From: Poriferisodalis sp965116715
GTDB lineage: Bacteria; Actinomycetota; Acidimicrobiia; Acidimicrobiales; Poriferisodalaceae
Assembly: GCA_965116715.1 (NCBI GenBank)
Contig: OZ220724.1
Span: 434,001 to 498,000, forward strand
DNA length: 64,000 nt
Direction: 5' to 3'
Position numbers and translations under genes: made by a program. Under the pieces are notes generated by a model. The model worked only from the letters and a program-made list of their open reading frames with translations, had not been told where the DNA came from and made no database searches. Shown here one piece after another: positions 17,894 to 26,181 of the stretch. The stretch's first letter is position 1, and each line of letters begins with the position of its first letter.

Positions 17894-18661
17894 ATGCAGT
17901 CGATCTCTCGTGCATTCGCCGTACTGCGGGCATTGGCCGTGGGGCCGCAGGGCGTCACCGACGTTGCCGATCACGTCGGGCTGCCCAAGAGCACCGTGGC
18001 CCGGCTGCTGACCTCGCTCGAAGCGGTCGATGCCGTCGTCCAGGACGACGCGGGCGGCAACTACCGGCTCGGGCAAGGGCTCATCGACATCATCGGAGCG
18101 GCTGGTGCCGATCGGAGTCTGCTGGCCGCAGCCCGCCCGCACCTGCACAGCCTGGTCAACCAGGTCGGCGAGACCGCCGGGGTCAGCGTCCGTGCCGATC
18201 GGACGGTGTACTACCTCGACCAGGTCGAGCCGGAGTCCGAGGTGCAGGTGCGCTCGTGGACCGGTGAATACTGCCCGATGCATCTGGTGCCGTCGGGGCT
18301 CGTGTACCTGGCCCATCTCAGCCCCGAAGCGCTCGACGACTACGTGCGCGCTGGCCTCGAGGCGACGACGGCGAACAGCATGGTCGAAGCCGACGCGCTG
18401 CGGACCCGGCTGGCGCAGGTCGCCAGCGCCGGCTATGTGTGGGTGTACGAGGAGTTCGCCATCGGGATCAACTCCGCGGCCGCTCCAGTGCTGAACGAGG
18501 AGGGCGAGGTGGTGGCGGCACTGCATGTACACGGCCCCGCCTACCGCTTTCCCGATCCCAATCGCACGCACGACATCGGCCTCGTGCTCATCGAGGCCGC
18601 ATCGAACCTGGCCGAGCACTTGGCCGGACGGGCGCCGTTGCCCATTGCACACAAGACCTGA
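17894..18661 (+). CDS. IclR-family transcriptional regulator of the C1 locus
   Basis: A DNA-binding regulator of 255 residues: an N-terminal winged helix-turn-helix (about residues 1-60, with VTDVADHVGLPKSTVARLLTSLE) and a C-terminal IclR effector domain (about 75-245). IclR proteins act as dimers or tetramers on paired palindromes and respond to small metabolites. The gene diverges from the FDH operon, and the shared gap holds the same paired 17-mer found before the corrinoid operon and between the FAD/GcvT and formate-THF ligase genes. It is therefore the likely regulator of all of them; whether it represses or activates, and its ligand, are unknown. GTG 17885 is an alternative start nine bases upstream in frame. 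The last 35 bases recur at 21688-21722. Confidence 0.92.
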   Translation: MQSISRAFAVLRALAVGPQGVTDVADHVGLPKSTVARLLTSLEAVDAVVQDDAGGNYRLGQGLIDIIGAAGADRSLLAAARPHLHSLVNQVGETAGVSVRADRTVYYLDQVEPESEVQVRSWTGEYCPMHLVPSGLVYLAHLSPEALDDYVRAGLEATTANSMVEADALRTRLAQVASAGYVWVYEEFAIGINSAAAPVLNEEGEVVAALHVHGPAYRFPDPNRTHDIGLVLIEAASNLAEHLAGRAPLPIAHKT

Positions 18662-18986
18662 CAGCCCGTGCTACATCCCTCGCTATGGTCGGTTGTAGGA
18701 CCGCAGCAAACGGAGCAGTCCCCTCCTTCTAACTTCTGCGAGGCGATCAATGAAGCGGTATTGGCCGAAAATTGGCGGCCTGCTGCGGAATGTACGTTGC
18801 CATGCGGCTAACCGTTTCCATCCGTAAAGATGTCAGTGGATGGTTCGACCAAGTCGTCTCGACAAGTCGAAGCCCTTGGGTGGGGACTTATATACTCAAG
18901 TTGCGGGACAACTAAAATCACTGTCTAGCCGGTCCGGGTCGGCACAGAGGCAGCGACCGGCACCGAAGGCGCGGTTGCGGCGTGTT
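18662..18986. other. Gene-free gap of about 325 bases, lower GC
   Basis: Between the stops of iclR (plus) and the repeat-domain surface protein (minus). The base composition is visibly more AT-rich than the flanking C1 genes. A short plus-strand frame here has no recognisable content, and I see no clear RNA gene or repeat. It is probably the left flank of the accessory insert. Confidence 0.5.
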
Positions 18987-21269
18987 CTAGTCATTGGCGA
19001 CATCTGGACCTTTATAGTTGTTGGTCGAGAGAATCAGCTCCGTGTAGCGGCTGGCCGGCGCTCGGTTGAGCAACCCGACGTCCTTACCGACCCTGAGCCG
19101 GATACGAATCTGCTTGCCGGAGCCGGCCAGGTTGTCGTCATGGATATTATCAAAGAGGTAGGTCAGTCTGAGACGTTCTACCCAGCTGGACCCGGGTTGG
19201 GATAGATGGCCGTAATACTCCCACCTCACCGACTGCAGTAACGAATTGCCCTCGGAGTCGAGAATGTCCACATTGACTTCATAGAATTCGCCCCGTTCGT
19301 ACCTCCAGCCGAGATTAAGGGCCAAGTCGTTATCGGGCAGGAGGTTGCCGTCTTCGCCGTAGCGGGTCAGATAGGTAAACTCGGGGCGGATAGTCGGAGC
19401 GTTCGGGAATCTCCATTGAAGCTCGAGCGGCCGGCTCCAGGGGCCGTTTTCGCAAGTGCTGGCCTCGATAGTGTAGATATAGCCGGGTTCGGTAGATTCC
19501 TGCTCGTAGTCGGTCAGAGTGTAAGTCCAGAGGCCGTCGGTCCGGGGGTCGGTCGAGGTGGGGGCGATGTCCCTGCCCTTGACGACAGTAATGGCGACCT
19601 CGTTGCCGTCGGGGCCATAGAATCGTTGGAGGTCGTCAATGTCGACAATGAGTTGGCCGAAATCCCAAGCCGGGCTGCGGGTTATGCGGTAGTATTCGAC
19701 TTCCTTCATTCGCCAGCGTTCGGCTTGGCCGGCGACCCGGCGGCTGGGTTTGATGATGTAGGGGGCGCTCCATTTCGGCTTGCCGACTCCGCCAAGATTT
19801 TCGACCCAATCGGGCTGCCAATAACCGGGCGTGTTTTGGGGGATAGCCGGGTTGTGGTTAGGTTCGGCCCATTCCCAGTTGCCAATCTTAATCCAGCTTT
19901 TAGTGGCGATTGGCGCGCCGGTCGCCCGGCAGCCCAGAGGCTCGGGGTTGTAGGGGCCTAGAGAGGTTATCGAAAAGCTGTATTCGGCGGCCTTGGCGTC
20001 GGTGTCGATGGCCTTGACAGTAATCGTAATAGAGTCGCCCTCAGCGAATGAGCTGGGGACCCGACCGGACAGGGTCAAAGCAGCCACATCGAAGACCAGC
20101 CAGTCAGCCTCGGGGGGCTTGATGACATTCCAAGACAGGGTTTGCCCGTCCGGGTCGACAATCGTTCCGGCAAGCGGATAGTAGACTTGAAAGTTTGTAT
20201 TATGTACCGACTTATCGGTTATCGCCCGGGCCACTTTCGGCGTTCCGGCCGCAGTCTGCGATGAGAATTCGTCGTCTTTGGGCGGAATGACAATTAATGT
20301 CGGCGGCGGCGGGTTGTCGTTGCCTCTGGGCGTGTCGCCCCCACCGGGCGGGTTCCCGTCGTCGCTGAAACTCTCAGAGTTCAGCGACTCCAGCGCGGCC
20401 TGCCGTTCTGCTGCCCCGTTGTCGTCTTCGACCGTCGTGGTGGGGGCGCTGCCCGGCTCGGCAGCTTCCTCGCCCACGAGCAGCGCTGTCGCCCAGCGAT
20501 CCGCGCCACCCAGCCGCGCCATCGTGCGTCCGGCGATCTTCGCATCCGGCACGGCAGCAAGCCCACCGACGACATAGCCGCCGTCGGCAGCCGAATCGAG
20601 CTGTGCCCGCTGCTCAGACGGCATCGCTTCGCCTCGGGCACCGGCGAGCACGATGCACGCGTCGCCGAGCACACCGGCAAGAGTCACCGCGGAGTAGATG
20701 TCGCTTTGTGCTTCGAGGTCTGATGCCACGACGACCGGTGTCGTGTCCGATTCGCATTCGCCCAACACAGAGGCGGGAGGCACCCGCACTCGGGTGGCTG
20801 CGGTTCCCGACGACGAACCGGGTGTGGGGACGAACTGTGTGCTGGATGGGACGGTCGTAGTCGGGGCGCTGCCCGGCTCGGCAGCCTCCTCACCGACGAG
20901 CAGCGCCGTTGCCCAGCGATCCGCGCCGCCCAAACGCGCCATCGTGCGCCCCGCGACCTTCCCGTCAGGCACCGCCGCCAGTCCGCCCACCACATAGCCG
21001 CCAGCAGCAGCAGCGTCGAGCCGTGCCTGTTGATCAGAAGGCATCGCTTCGCCTCGGGCACCGGCGAGCACGATGCACGCATCGCCGAGCACACCGGCAA
21101 GAGTCACCGCGGAGTAGATGTCACTCTGCGCCGCCACGTCAGACGCGACCACCACCGGCACCGTGCCCGAGTCGCAGTCACCCGACACCGATGCCGGAGG
21201 CACCCGAACCGCGGAAGCCGCCGCAGGCGTCGCAGCGATCGCCACAAGCGACGCTGCCAGCAGTGCCAT
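18987..21269 (-). CDS. Secreted protein with two CWB2-like repeats and an Ig-like domain
   Basis: From the ATG at 21269 the protein is 760 residues. It begins with a hydrophobic signal-like segment ending ATPAAASA, then two near-identical repeats of about 90 residues. These have features of cell-wall-binding repeat 2: YSAVTLAGVLGDACIVL, GGYVVGGLAAVPD, and RLGGADRWATALLVG. A Pro/Thr/Gly-rich linker follows, then a putative Ig/cadherin-like domain with GTIVDPDGQTLSWNV, then about 330 residues I do not recognise. It is probably secreted and wall-attached. The ATG at 21269 has no ribosome site, whereas ATG 21319 has AGGGGAGA before it but is out of frame because of a (GA)8 tract, so the real start may be switchable. 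The C-terminal half has lower GC and different codon use. Confidence 0.75.
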   Translation of the reverse strand: MALLAASLVAIAATPAAASAVRVPPASVSGDCDSGTVPVVVASDVAAQSDIYSAVTLAGVLGDACIVLAGARGEAMPSDQQARLDAAAAGGYVVGGLAAVPDGKVAGRTMARLGGADRWATALLVGEEAAEPGSAPTTTVPSSTQFVPTPGSSSGTAATRVRVPPASVLGECESDTTPVVVASDLEAQSDIYSAVTLAGVLGDACIVLAGARGEAMPSEQRAQLDSAADGGYVVGGLAAVPDAKIAGRTMARLGGADRWATALLVGEEAAEPGSAPTTTVEDDNGAAERQAALESLNSESFSDDGNPPGGGDTPRGNDNPPPPTLIVIPPKDDEFSSQTAAGTPKVARAITDKSVHNTNFQVYYPLAGTIVDPDGQTLSWNVIKPPEADWLVFDVAALTLSGRVPSSFAEGDSITITVKAIDTDAKAAEYSFSITSLGPYNPEPLGCRATGAPIATKSWIKIGNWEWAEPNHNPAIPQNTPGYWQPDWVENLGGVGKPKWSAPYIIKPSRRVAGQAERWRMKEVEYYRITRSPAWDFGQLIVDIDDLQRFYGPDGNEVAITVVKGRDIAPTSTDPRTDGLWTYTLTDYEQESTEPGYIYTIEASTCENGPWSRPLELQWRFPNAPTIRPEFTYLTRYGEDGNLLPDNDLALNLGWRYERGEFYEVNVDILDSEGNSLLQSVRWEYYGHLSQPGSSWVERLRLTYLFDNIHDDNLAGSGKQIRIRLRVGKDVGLLNRAPASRYTELILSTNNYKGPDVAND
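20437..21210 (-). repeat. Tandem duplication (period 420 bp) encoding the two CWB2-like repeats
   Basis: The segments around 20437-20790 and 20857-21210 are near-identical at DNA level with an offset of exactly 420 bases (140 codons). The codes for GARGEAMPS and GADRWATALLVGEEAAEPGSAPTTT are shared almost base for base. This is a recent in-frame duplication that could expand or contract by recombination. Confidence 0.85.
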
Positions 21270-21299
21270 CGCCGCTGCTGCCGCAGTGTTGTGCGTCAG

Positions 21300-21315
21300 T
21301 CTCTCTCTCTCTCTC
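21300..21315 (-). repeat. (GA)8 simple-sequence tract at the surface-protein start
   Basis: Eight GA units on the minus strand (TC on plus) lie one base after ATG 21317-21319. That ATG has a strong Shine-Dalgarno (AGGGGAGA) but at this length runs into TGA after six further codons. Loss of one unit would place it in frame with the surface protein at 21269 and add a charged MRERER-type N-terminus to the signal peptide. Confidence 0.8.
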
Positions 21316-21445
21316 GCATCGAGAATCTCCCCTGTCTGACCCTACCTCTCTGGGATGACCCACCGGGCAGCCGCCTCTAGCGGGGTGCTGAAATAGTCTC
21401 GGTTCGGTGCTCGCGTTGTGGGCGGGCGCGCGGGACTCTGTGGGC

Positions 21446-21675
21446 ATGCGTGGAATTGTTGATGACCAGTTGGTGATGCTGTCGACGCTGTCGGCGGAGG
21501 ATCTGGTGCCTGGGGATCATCCGATCCGGCAGATCAAGGCGTTCGTCGACGAGGCGCTCGCCGAGCTCGACGGCGAGCTGGGGGCGATGTATGCGGATCG
21601 GGGCCGTCCGAGCGTTCCGCCTGAGGTGCTGTTGAAGGCGTCGGTGTTGATGGCGTTGTACTCGGTCCGCATGGA
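21446..21675 (+). mobile_element. Truncated IS transposase (InsH-type N-terminal domain only)
   Basis: From ATG 21446 the frame encodes MRGIVDDQLVMLSTLSAEDLV, then a GRPSVPPEVLLKASVLMALYSVR segment. This is the N-terminal domain (PF05598-like, IS5/IS1182 group) of DDE transposases. Similarity stops after about 76 residues, near base 21675, and the DDE catalytic part is absent. The frame then runs into the iclR-like tail. It is a dead remnant marking an old insertion or deletion. Confidence 0.8.
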
Positions 21676-21681
21676 TATCCG

Positions 21682-21726
21682 TCGCAGGCCGAGCACTTGG
21701 TCGGACGGGCGCCATTGCCGATCTAG
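21682..21726 (+). pseudogene. 3'-end remnant of a second iclR-like gene
   Basis: Bases 21688-21726 read AEHLVGRAPLPI-stop. The intact regulator ends AEHLAGRAPLPIAHKT. At DNA level 32 of 35 bases match 18611-18645, and two of the three differences within that stretch are silent. This looks like the tail of a homologous regulator gene whose remainder was lost when the insert arrived. It faces the etfA stop 20 bases away. Confidence 0.7.
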
Positions 21727-21746
21727 CCCAGCCGATCGGGGTGCAG

Positions 21747-22757
21747 CTAGCTGGTCGGGCGGTCTCGGCGGCGCCGGATCTCATCGGAGATGGCCGGCAC
21801 CACCTCGTGCAGGTCAGCGATGACCGCGTATCCGGCTTTGGTCACCATGTTGGCTTCCGGGTCGATGTTGATGGCCAGGATGTTCTTCGAGCCCATCGCA
21901 CCCACCCAGTGCTGAATGGCGCCGGAGATGCCGCAGGCGATGTAGATCTCCGGCGCGATCCGGGTGCCGGTCTGGCCCACCTGATCGGCGTGATTGCGCC
22001 AGCCGTTGTTGGTGACCGCACGCGAGCAGCCGACGCGCCCGCCGAGCAGTTCGGCCAGCTCTTCGAGCGGGGCGAAGCCCTCCGCGGAACCCACGCCACG
22101 GCCGCCTGACACCACCACAGGCGAGGTCGACAGTGTGATGCCCTCGGTGAGGGTGACACGGTCGCGGACCAGCGTGCGCTGGGTCTCCGGTGCCAGGTCG
22201 GGCGAGAAATCGGCGAGGTTGATGTCGGCGGTGCCGCCGGGGATCGTCTCGGCCTCGACGGAATGCTGCGCGATCGTCAGCAGCGGCAGGGTGGAAGTCA
22301 GCGTCACGTCTTCGAGCAGCGAGCCGCCCCACTGGATGCGGGTGATCTCCCATGGCTCGGCAGCGGCCGACACGTTCACGCAGTTGGCCACGAGCGGCAG
22401 GTCGGTGCGGGCAGCGAGTTGGGCCATCGTTTCGGCGCCCCGATCGGTGCCGGCCGCCACTACCGCGACGGGCGCCGCAGCCCGCAGGAACCCTTCGAGC
22501 GCTGCTCCCCAGGCGTCTGGCCCGTAGTCGGCCAGGAACCGATGACGTCCGCAGTGCACCACTGCGGCACCGTAGGCCGCGCAGGCGGCAAAGAGATCAG
22601 CTCCATGCGTCTCAAACAGCCCGTCGTCGCCCAACACGACGGCATCGACGGCCACGCCGAGGTCGGCGGCGAGCGTGCGGGCAGCGGTGAGCGCCTCGAA
22701 CGCACCGGCGGAGGGCGCCCCGCGGTCGTGGTCGATGAGAACCGCAACGCTGCTCAC
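21747..22757 (-). CDS. etfA: Electron transfer flavoprotein alpha subunit
   Basis: The FAD-binding half of ETF, 336 residues. The C-terminal FAD signature is present (CGISGAIQHWVGAMGSKNI, followed by INIDPEANM), as is the SGGRGVGS loop. ETF takes electrons from FAD dehydrogenases such as dimethylglycine and sarcosine dehydrogenase and passes them to the respiratory chain through ETF-quinone oxidoreductase, which is not in the window. Its ATG overlaps the etfB stop by four bases. It is the third gene of the operon that starts with the FAD/GcvT enzyme, which fits that electron path. Confidence 0.95.
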   Translation of the reverse strand: MSSVAVLIDHDRGAPSAGAFEALTAARTLAADLGVAVDAVVLGDDGLFETHGADLFAACAAYGAAVVHCGRHRFLADYGPDAWGAALEGFLRAAAPVAVVAAGTDRGAETMAQLAARTDLPLVANCVNVSAAAEPWEITRIQWGGSLLEDVTLTSTLPLLTIAQHSVEAETIPGGTADINLADFSPDLAPETQRTLVRDRVTLTEGITLSTSPVVVSGGRGVGSAEGFAPLEELAELLGGRVGCSRAVTNNGWRNHADQVGQTGTRIAPEIYIACGISGAIQHWVGAMGSKNILAINIDPEANMVTKAGYAVIADLHEVVPAISDEIRRRRDRPTS

Positions 22758-23536
22758 AGCACTCCCAGCTCGTCCAGCAGGTCCACGACAGCCGGCGCGG
22801 CTGCGGCGCTGTCGCCGAGCATGACGGTGGTGCTGGCCCGCTCGGGCGGCCGGTGCAGGCGCTCGCGGGCCTGACCGCCGGCGACCGCGTTAGAGGCGCA
22901 GTCGAGTTCCGCGATCTGCGCCTTGCGAGAGGCCAATCTGCCCTTCATGGTCGGGTAGCGGGGCAGGTTGATGCCCTCCTTGACACCGAGAGCGCACGGG
23001 GTCTCCAGCTCGTACACCTCGTAGCCCGCATCGGTTTCGCGACGTGCCACGATGCCGGAGGGGGTGACGTCGATGCCCTTGATGCCATTGACGATCGGGC
23101 GGCCGAGCGCATATGCCACCCGGATGCCGACCTGGAAGTTGCCGCCGTCGGCCGACTCGTTCCCGAACAGGATGAGGTCGAACTGGCCATCAGCGGCTTC
23201 GAGCTCTCGCACTGCAGCGGTGATCGCCACCGCTGTCCGCTGGGGGTCCCAGTTCAGGCCGCCTTCGGCCACCGCCAGCGCGAACCCGGTGCCGCCCACG
23301 CTGGCTGCATATCGCAGCTGCTCGGCGGACTCTTCGGGGCCGAGAGTGAGCACCACCACGCTGTGGTCGTCCCCGTCGAGCCGCTCGGCGATCTGAGCGG
23401 CTTCCTCCACCGCGCACTCCTCGTGCGGGCTGGTGGTGAAGCCCAGGTGCGCAGTGTCGACCTGCTGAGCGTCGGCGGTCACGTTGATACGCGATCCCAC
23501 GGCGGGGACCCGCTTCACGCAGACCAGGATGCGCAT
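22754..23536 (-). CDS. etfB: Electron transfer flavoprotein beta subunit
   Basis: The 260-residue partner of EtfA, with a typical N-terminus (MRILVCVKRVP) and the AMP-binding region (LILFGNESADGGNFQVGIRVA), then LPRYPTMKGR. It begins 18 bases after the stop of the FAD/GcvT enzyme and overlaps etfA. The gene order dehydrogenase-etfB-etfA argues that this ETF is dedicated to the upstream demethylating flavoenzyme. Confidence 0.95.
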   Translation of the reverse strand: MRILVCVKRVPAVGSRINVTADAQQVDTAHLGFTTSPHEECAVEEAAQIAERLDGDDHSVVVLTLGPEESAEQLRYAASVGGTGFALAVAEGGLNWDPQRTAVAITAAVRELEAADGQFDLILFGNESADGGNFQVGIRVAYALGRPIVNGIKGIDVTPSGIVARRETDAGYEVYELETPCALGVKEGINLPRYPTMKGRLASRKAQIAELDCASNAVAGGQARERLHRPPERASTTVMLGDSAAAAPAVVDLLDELGVL

Positions 23537-23554
23537 TGGGTGCCTCCCCGCCTC

Positions 23555-26077
23555 TCAGGCCTTCATGCGGCTGTCGTCGGGATCGAACAGCGCCAGGTTC
23601 GCTCCCGTGGCGGCCACCGTGACCGGGTACAGCTCGTGCTGGTACATCACCGCCAGCTCAGTGCCCACGGTGGCCAGTTCTGGCGGCAGGTAGGCCATGG
23701 CCAGGTAGGCGCCGAGCGACGGGGCATTGCCCGCTGTCGTGAGACGGCTCACGCGGCCATGCGAATCAGTGATCCGCTCCCCCGCCGGCGTCAGCACCGG
23801 CTCGTTGCCCGCACCCATCGGGAAGCGGTCGTAGCCCTCGGCGCAGCGCAGGCTGTCGAATCGCAGCGTCGAGAGCTGGGCGGCCAGCGGCGCCTCGCGG
23901 GCCGCCAAGTAGGCCTCCTTGCCGATGAAGTCGGCGGCTTTCACCCGCGGCCGGGCCAGCCCAGCCTCGACCGGGTTGTAGTCGCTCTCGAGCTCGGCGC
24001 CCATCAGCCGGTAGCCCTTCTCCAGCCGACCGGTGGTGCCGTACACGCCCGCGCCGACCGGCCGCAGGCTGAAGTCGTGCCCGGCCTCGGTGATGGCGTC
24101 CCACAGGGCCAGACCGGCGCTGGTCGGGCAGTAGATCTCGAAGCCGGCATCGCCCACGTAGGAGATGCGGAACATCTGCGTCGGGATGCCCGACAGCAGC
24201 ACGCTGCGCACCCCGCCGTAGCCGAAGGCCTCCTGGGACAGGTCGGTCTCGGTCAGCGTCTGCAGCAGATCGACCGCATTGGGGCCCCACACCCCGTAGG
24301 TCGCCAGGGCTTCGGTGCGATTCTCGAAGTGCACGCCGGCGGGCGGCAGGTTGCGCCGGAACCAGTACTCGTCACGCCCGCCGTCGAATGCTCCCGTTGC
24401 AATGCGGAAGCGGTCCTCAGCCAGTCGCACGATGGTGAGGTCCGAGCGGAACCCGCCGTCGGCAGTCAGCACCGGGGTGTAGATCGAGCGCCCGACCGCC
24501 AGGTCGCATTTGTTGACCACCATCTTCTCGATGTAGGGCACCACATCGGGACCCGACACCTCGAACACCTGGAACGGCGAGATGTCCACCAAGCCGCAGT
24601 GCTCGCGCAGGTGCAGGTGCTCGGCGTCGGTGATCGGGCTCCACCAGCGGGCGTCCCATTCGTGCGTGCGGTCGGCGATGCCGTAGCGCTCGACCAGATC
24701 GGCATTCGATTCGTACCAGTGCGGCCGTTCCCAGCCCCCGGCCTCGAAGTAGAAGGCCCCCAGATCGTCGGTACGGGCCTTGGCGGGCCCGCAGGTCAGG
24801 TTGCGGCGCGTCGCCCACTGCTCTCGGGGATGCACGATGCCGTAGGTCTTGTTGAAGTGCTCATCAGCACGGGTCTCGATGTGGATGACGTTGCGGTCCT
24901 GGGGGTAGAAGCGCGTGACGTCGGAGCCGTGAGGGTCGGTGAGGCGGGGATAGCCGTGCGTCATCCATTCGGCCATCAGCCGGCCGACGCCGGGGCCCTC
25001 CTTCACCCACACCGCGGCGACCGACCAGAGGTTCTCCACCTCGACGGCGGGGCCCAGCACCGGGGCGGCATCGGGTGTCAGCGAGAGCAGGCCGTTGATG
25101 GCGTACTTGATCTCGCCGTCGCCCAGGAACTCCATCAGCTCGATGGCCTGCTCGAGCTGTTCGTCGAAGTCGTCGGGTGTGAACGGCATCTCGGTGGGGC
25201 TGAGTGCCGCCTCCTCATTGGAGGGGATGTCCTCGACCCGGTGCAGGATCGGCCGGTGGGCGTAGCTGCCCACCTCCATCGAGCCCGCCGACTGGCGCTC
25301 GTAGCAGAAGGTGTCCATGTCGCGCACGATCGGGTAGGCCAGCTCCTGGTTGGTCTCGACGAGGACGTCGAAGGGGCCGACATCGACCATCTGGTGCACG
25401 GCAGGCGTGAGCGGGATGGTCGCGCCCGCCATCTCGGCGAGCTTGGGGCTCCACACGCCGCAGGCGATCGCCACCGTGTCGCACTCGATGCGGCCCCGGT
25501 CGGTCACCACCGCCGAGATGCGCGGGCGGTTCGGGCCGGCCACGGTCTCGATGTCGAGCACCTCGGTGTTGGCGAACGTCTGCAGGTGGCCGGCCTCGGT
25601 GGCGCGACGGCGCATCTGCGTGCCCGTCTCCAGCGAGTCCACCGCGGACACGCTGGGGGTGTAGAAGCCGCCCAAGATGACGTCGGCATCGATGAAGGGC
25701 ACCATCTCGATCACTTCGTCGACCGTGAGCAGCTTCGCCTCGATGCCCCAGCACGTCGCCGAGGTCATGCGGCGACGGAACTCCTCCATGCGTTCTGGGC
25801 TGCGTGCCACCTCGATGCCGCCGCAGGTGTTCTGCAGGCCGAGCTCTTCGTACTGGCGCTGGCTGTCGACGGTGAGGTCGACGATCTCCTTGGAGTGATC
25901 GACGGGAAAGATGAAGTTCGACGCGTGCCCGGTGGACCCGCCCGGATTGGGCAGCGGCCCCTTGTCGAGCAGCACGATGTCGGTCCAGCCGAGTTCGCTG
26001 AGGTGGCCGACCAGGCAGTTGCCGACGATGCCTGCACCGATGACGACACAATCTGCCCGCGCCGGAAAGTCACTCAT
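23555..26077 (-). CDS. Dimethylglycine/sarcosine dehydrogenase-like FAD enzyme with GcvT domain
   Basis: An 840-residue enzyme. The N-terminal DAO-type FAD domain has the GAGIVG motif at 14-19 and His51 in GGSTGHASN, at the place where relatives attach FAD covalently. A linker domain follows, then a C-terminal GcvT-type folate-binding aminomethyltransferase domain (from about residue 420, with RISYVGDAGFEIY and GLARPRVKAADFIGKEAYL). Relatives oxidise an N-methyl group and deliver it to THF as methylene-THF, reducing ETF. With an MttB-type methyltransferase in the locus, dimethylglycine and then sarcosine are the likely substrates. ATG 26077 was chosen, with GGGGG nine bases upstream; ATG 26086 is an alternative. 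Sarcosine-only or another N-methyl substrate is possible. Confidence 0.88.
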   Translation of the reverse strand: MSDFPARADCVVIGAGIVGNCLVGHLSELGWTDIVLLDKGPLPNPGGSTGHASNFIFPVDHSKEIVDLTVDSQRQYEELGLQNTCGGIEVARSPERMEEFRRRMTSATCWGIEAKLLTVDEVIEMVPFIDADVILGGFYTPSVSAVDSLETGTQMRRRATEAGHLQTFANTEVLDIETVAGPNRPRISAVVTDRGRIECDTVAIACGVWSPKLAEMAGATIPLTPAVHQMVDVGPFDVLVETNQELAYPIVRDMDTFCYERQSAGSMEVGSYAHRPILHRVEDIPSNEEAALSPTEMPFTPDDFDEQLEQAIELMEFLGDGEIKYAINGLLSLTPDAAPVLGPAVEVENLWSVAAVWVKEGPGVGRLMAEWMTHGYPRLTDPHGSDVTRFYPQDRNVIHIETRADEHFNKTYGIVHPREQWATRRNLTCGPAKARTDDLGAFYFEAGGWERPHWYESNADLVERYGIADRTHEWDARWWSPITDAEHLHLREHCGLVDISPFQVFEVSGPDVVPYIEKMVVNKCDLAVGRSIYTPVLTADGGFRSDLTIVRLAEDRFRIATGAFDGGRDEYWFRRNLPPAGVHFENRTEALATYGVWGPNAVDLLQTLTETDLSQEAFGYGGVRSVLLSGIPTQMFRISYVGDAGFEIYCPTSAGLALWDAITEAGHDFSLRPVGAGVYGTTGRLEKGYRLMGAELESDYNPVEAGLARPRVKAADFIGKEAYLAAREAPLAAQLSTLRFDSLRCAEGYDRFPMGAGNEPVLTPAGERITDSHGRVSRLTTAGNAPSLGAYLAMAYLPPELATVGTELAVMYQHELYPVTVAATGANLALFDPDDSRMKA

Positions 26078-26131
26078 TGCTTGCATCCCCCACTGGTACC
26101 GATCGCAACCGTGCTGATCTGCGTCACCGCT

Positions 26132-26181
26132 GTTCTGTATGATGGAACAGTTCCGCTCAGCGGAACAGCAACTAGGGGAAC
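26132..26181. promoter_or_regulatory. Tandem palindromic operator in the divergent FAD/GcvT - fhs promoter
   Basis: GTTCTGTATGATGGAAC (26132-26148) and the near-perfect palindrome GTTCCGCTCAGCGGAAC (26150-26166) are separated by one A. A further half-site, AGGGGAAC, ends at 26181. This is the same arrangement as at 4265 and 17806. It lies 54 bases upstream of the FAD/GcvT ATG and about 105-120 bases upstream of the formate-THF ligase ATG, so it can serve both directions. Confidence 0.8.

Noticed and set aside
18840..19205. Plus-strand frame of 121 codons in the accessory insert
   Set aside because: Most of it is antisense to the C-terminus of the surface protein, and it has no ribosome site or recognisable content.
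18987..21269. Tandem repeats as a CRISPR array or VNTR
   Set aside because: The repeat unit is 420 bases, coding and in frame; it is a protein-domain duplication.
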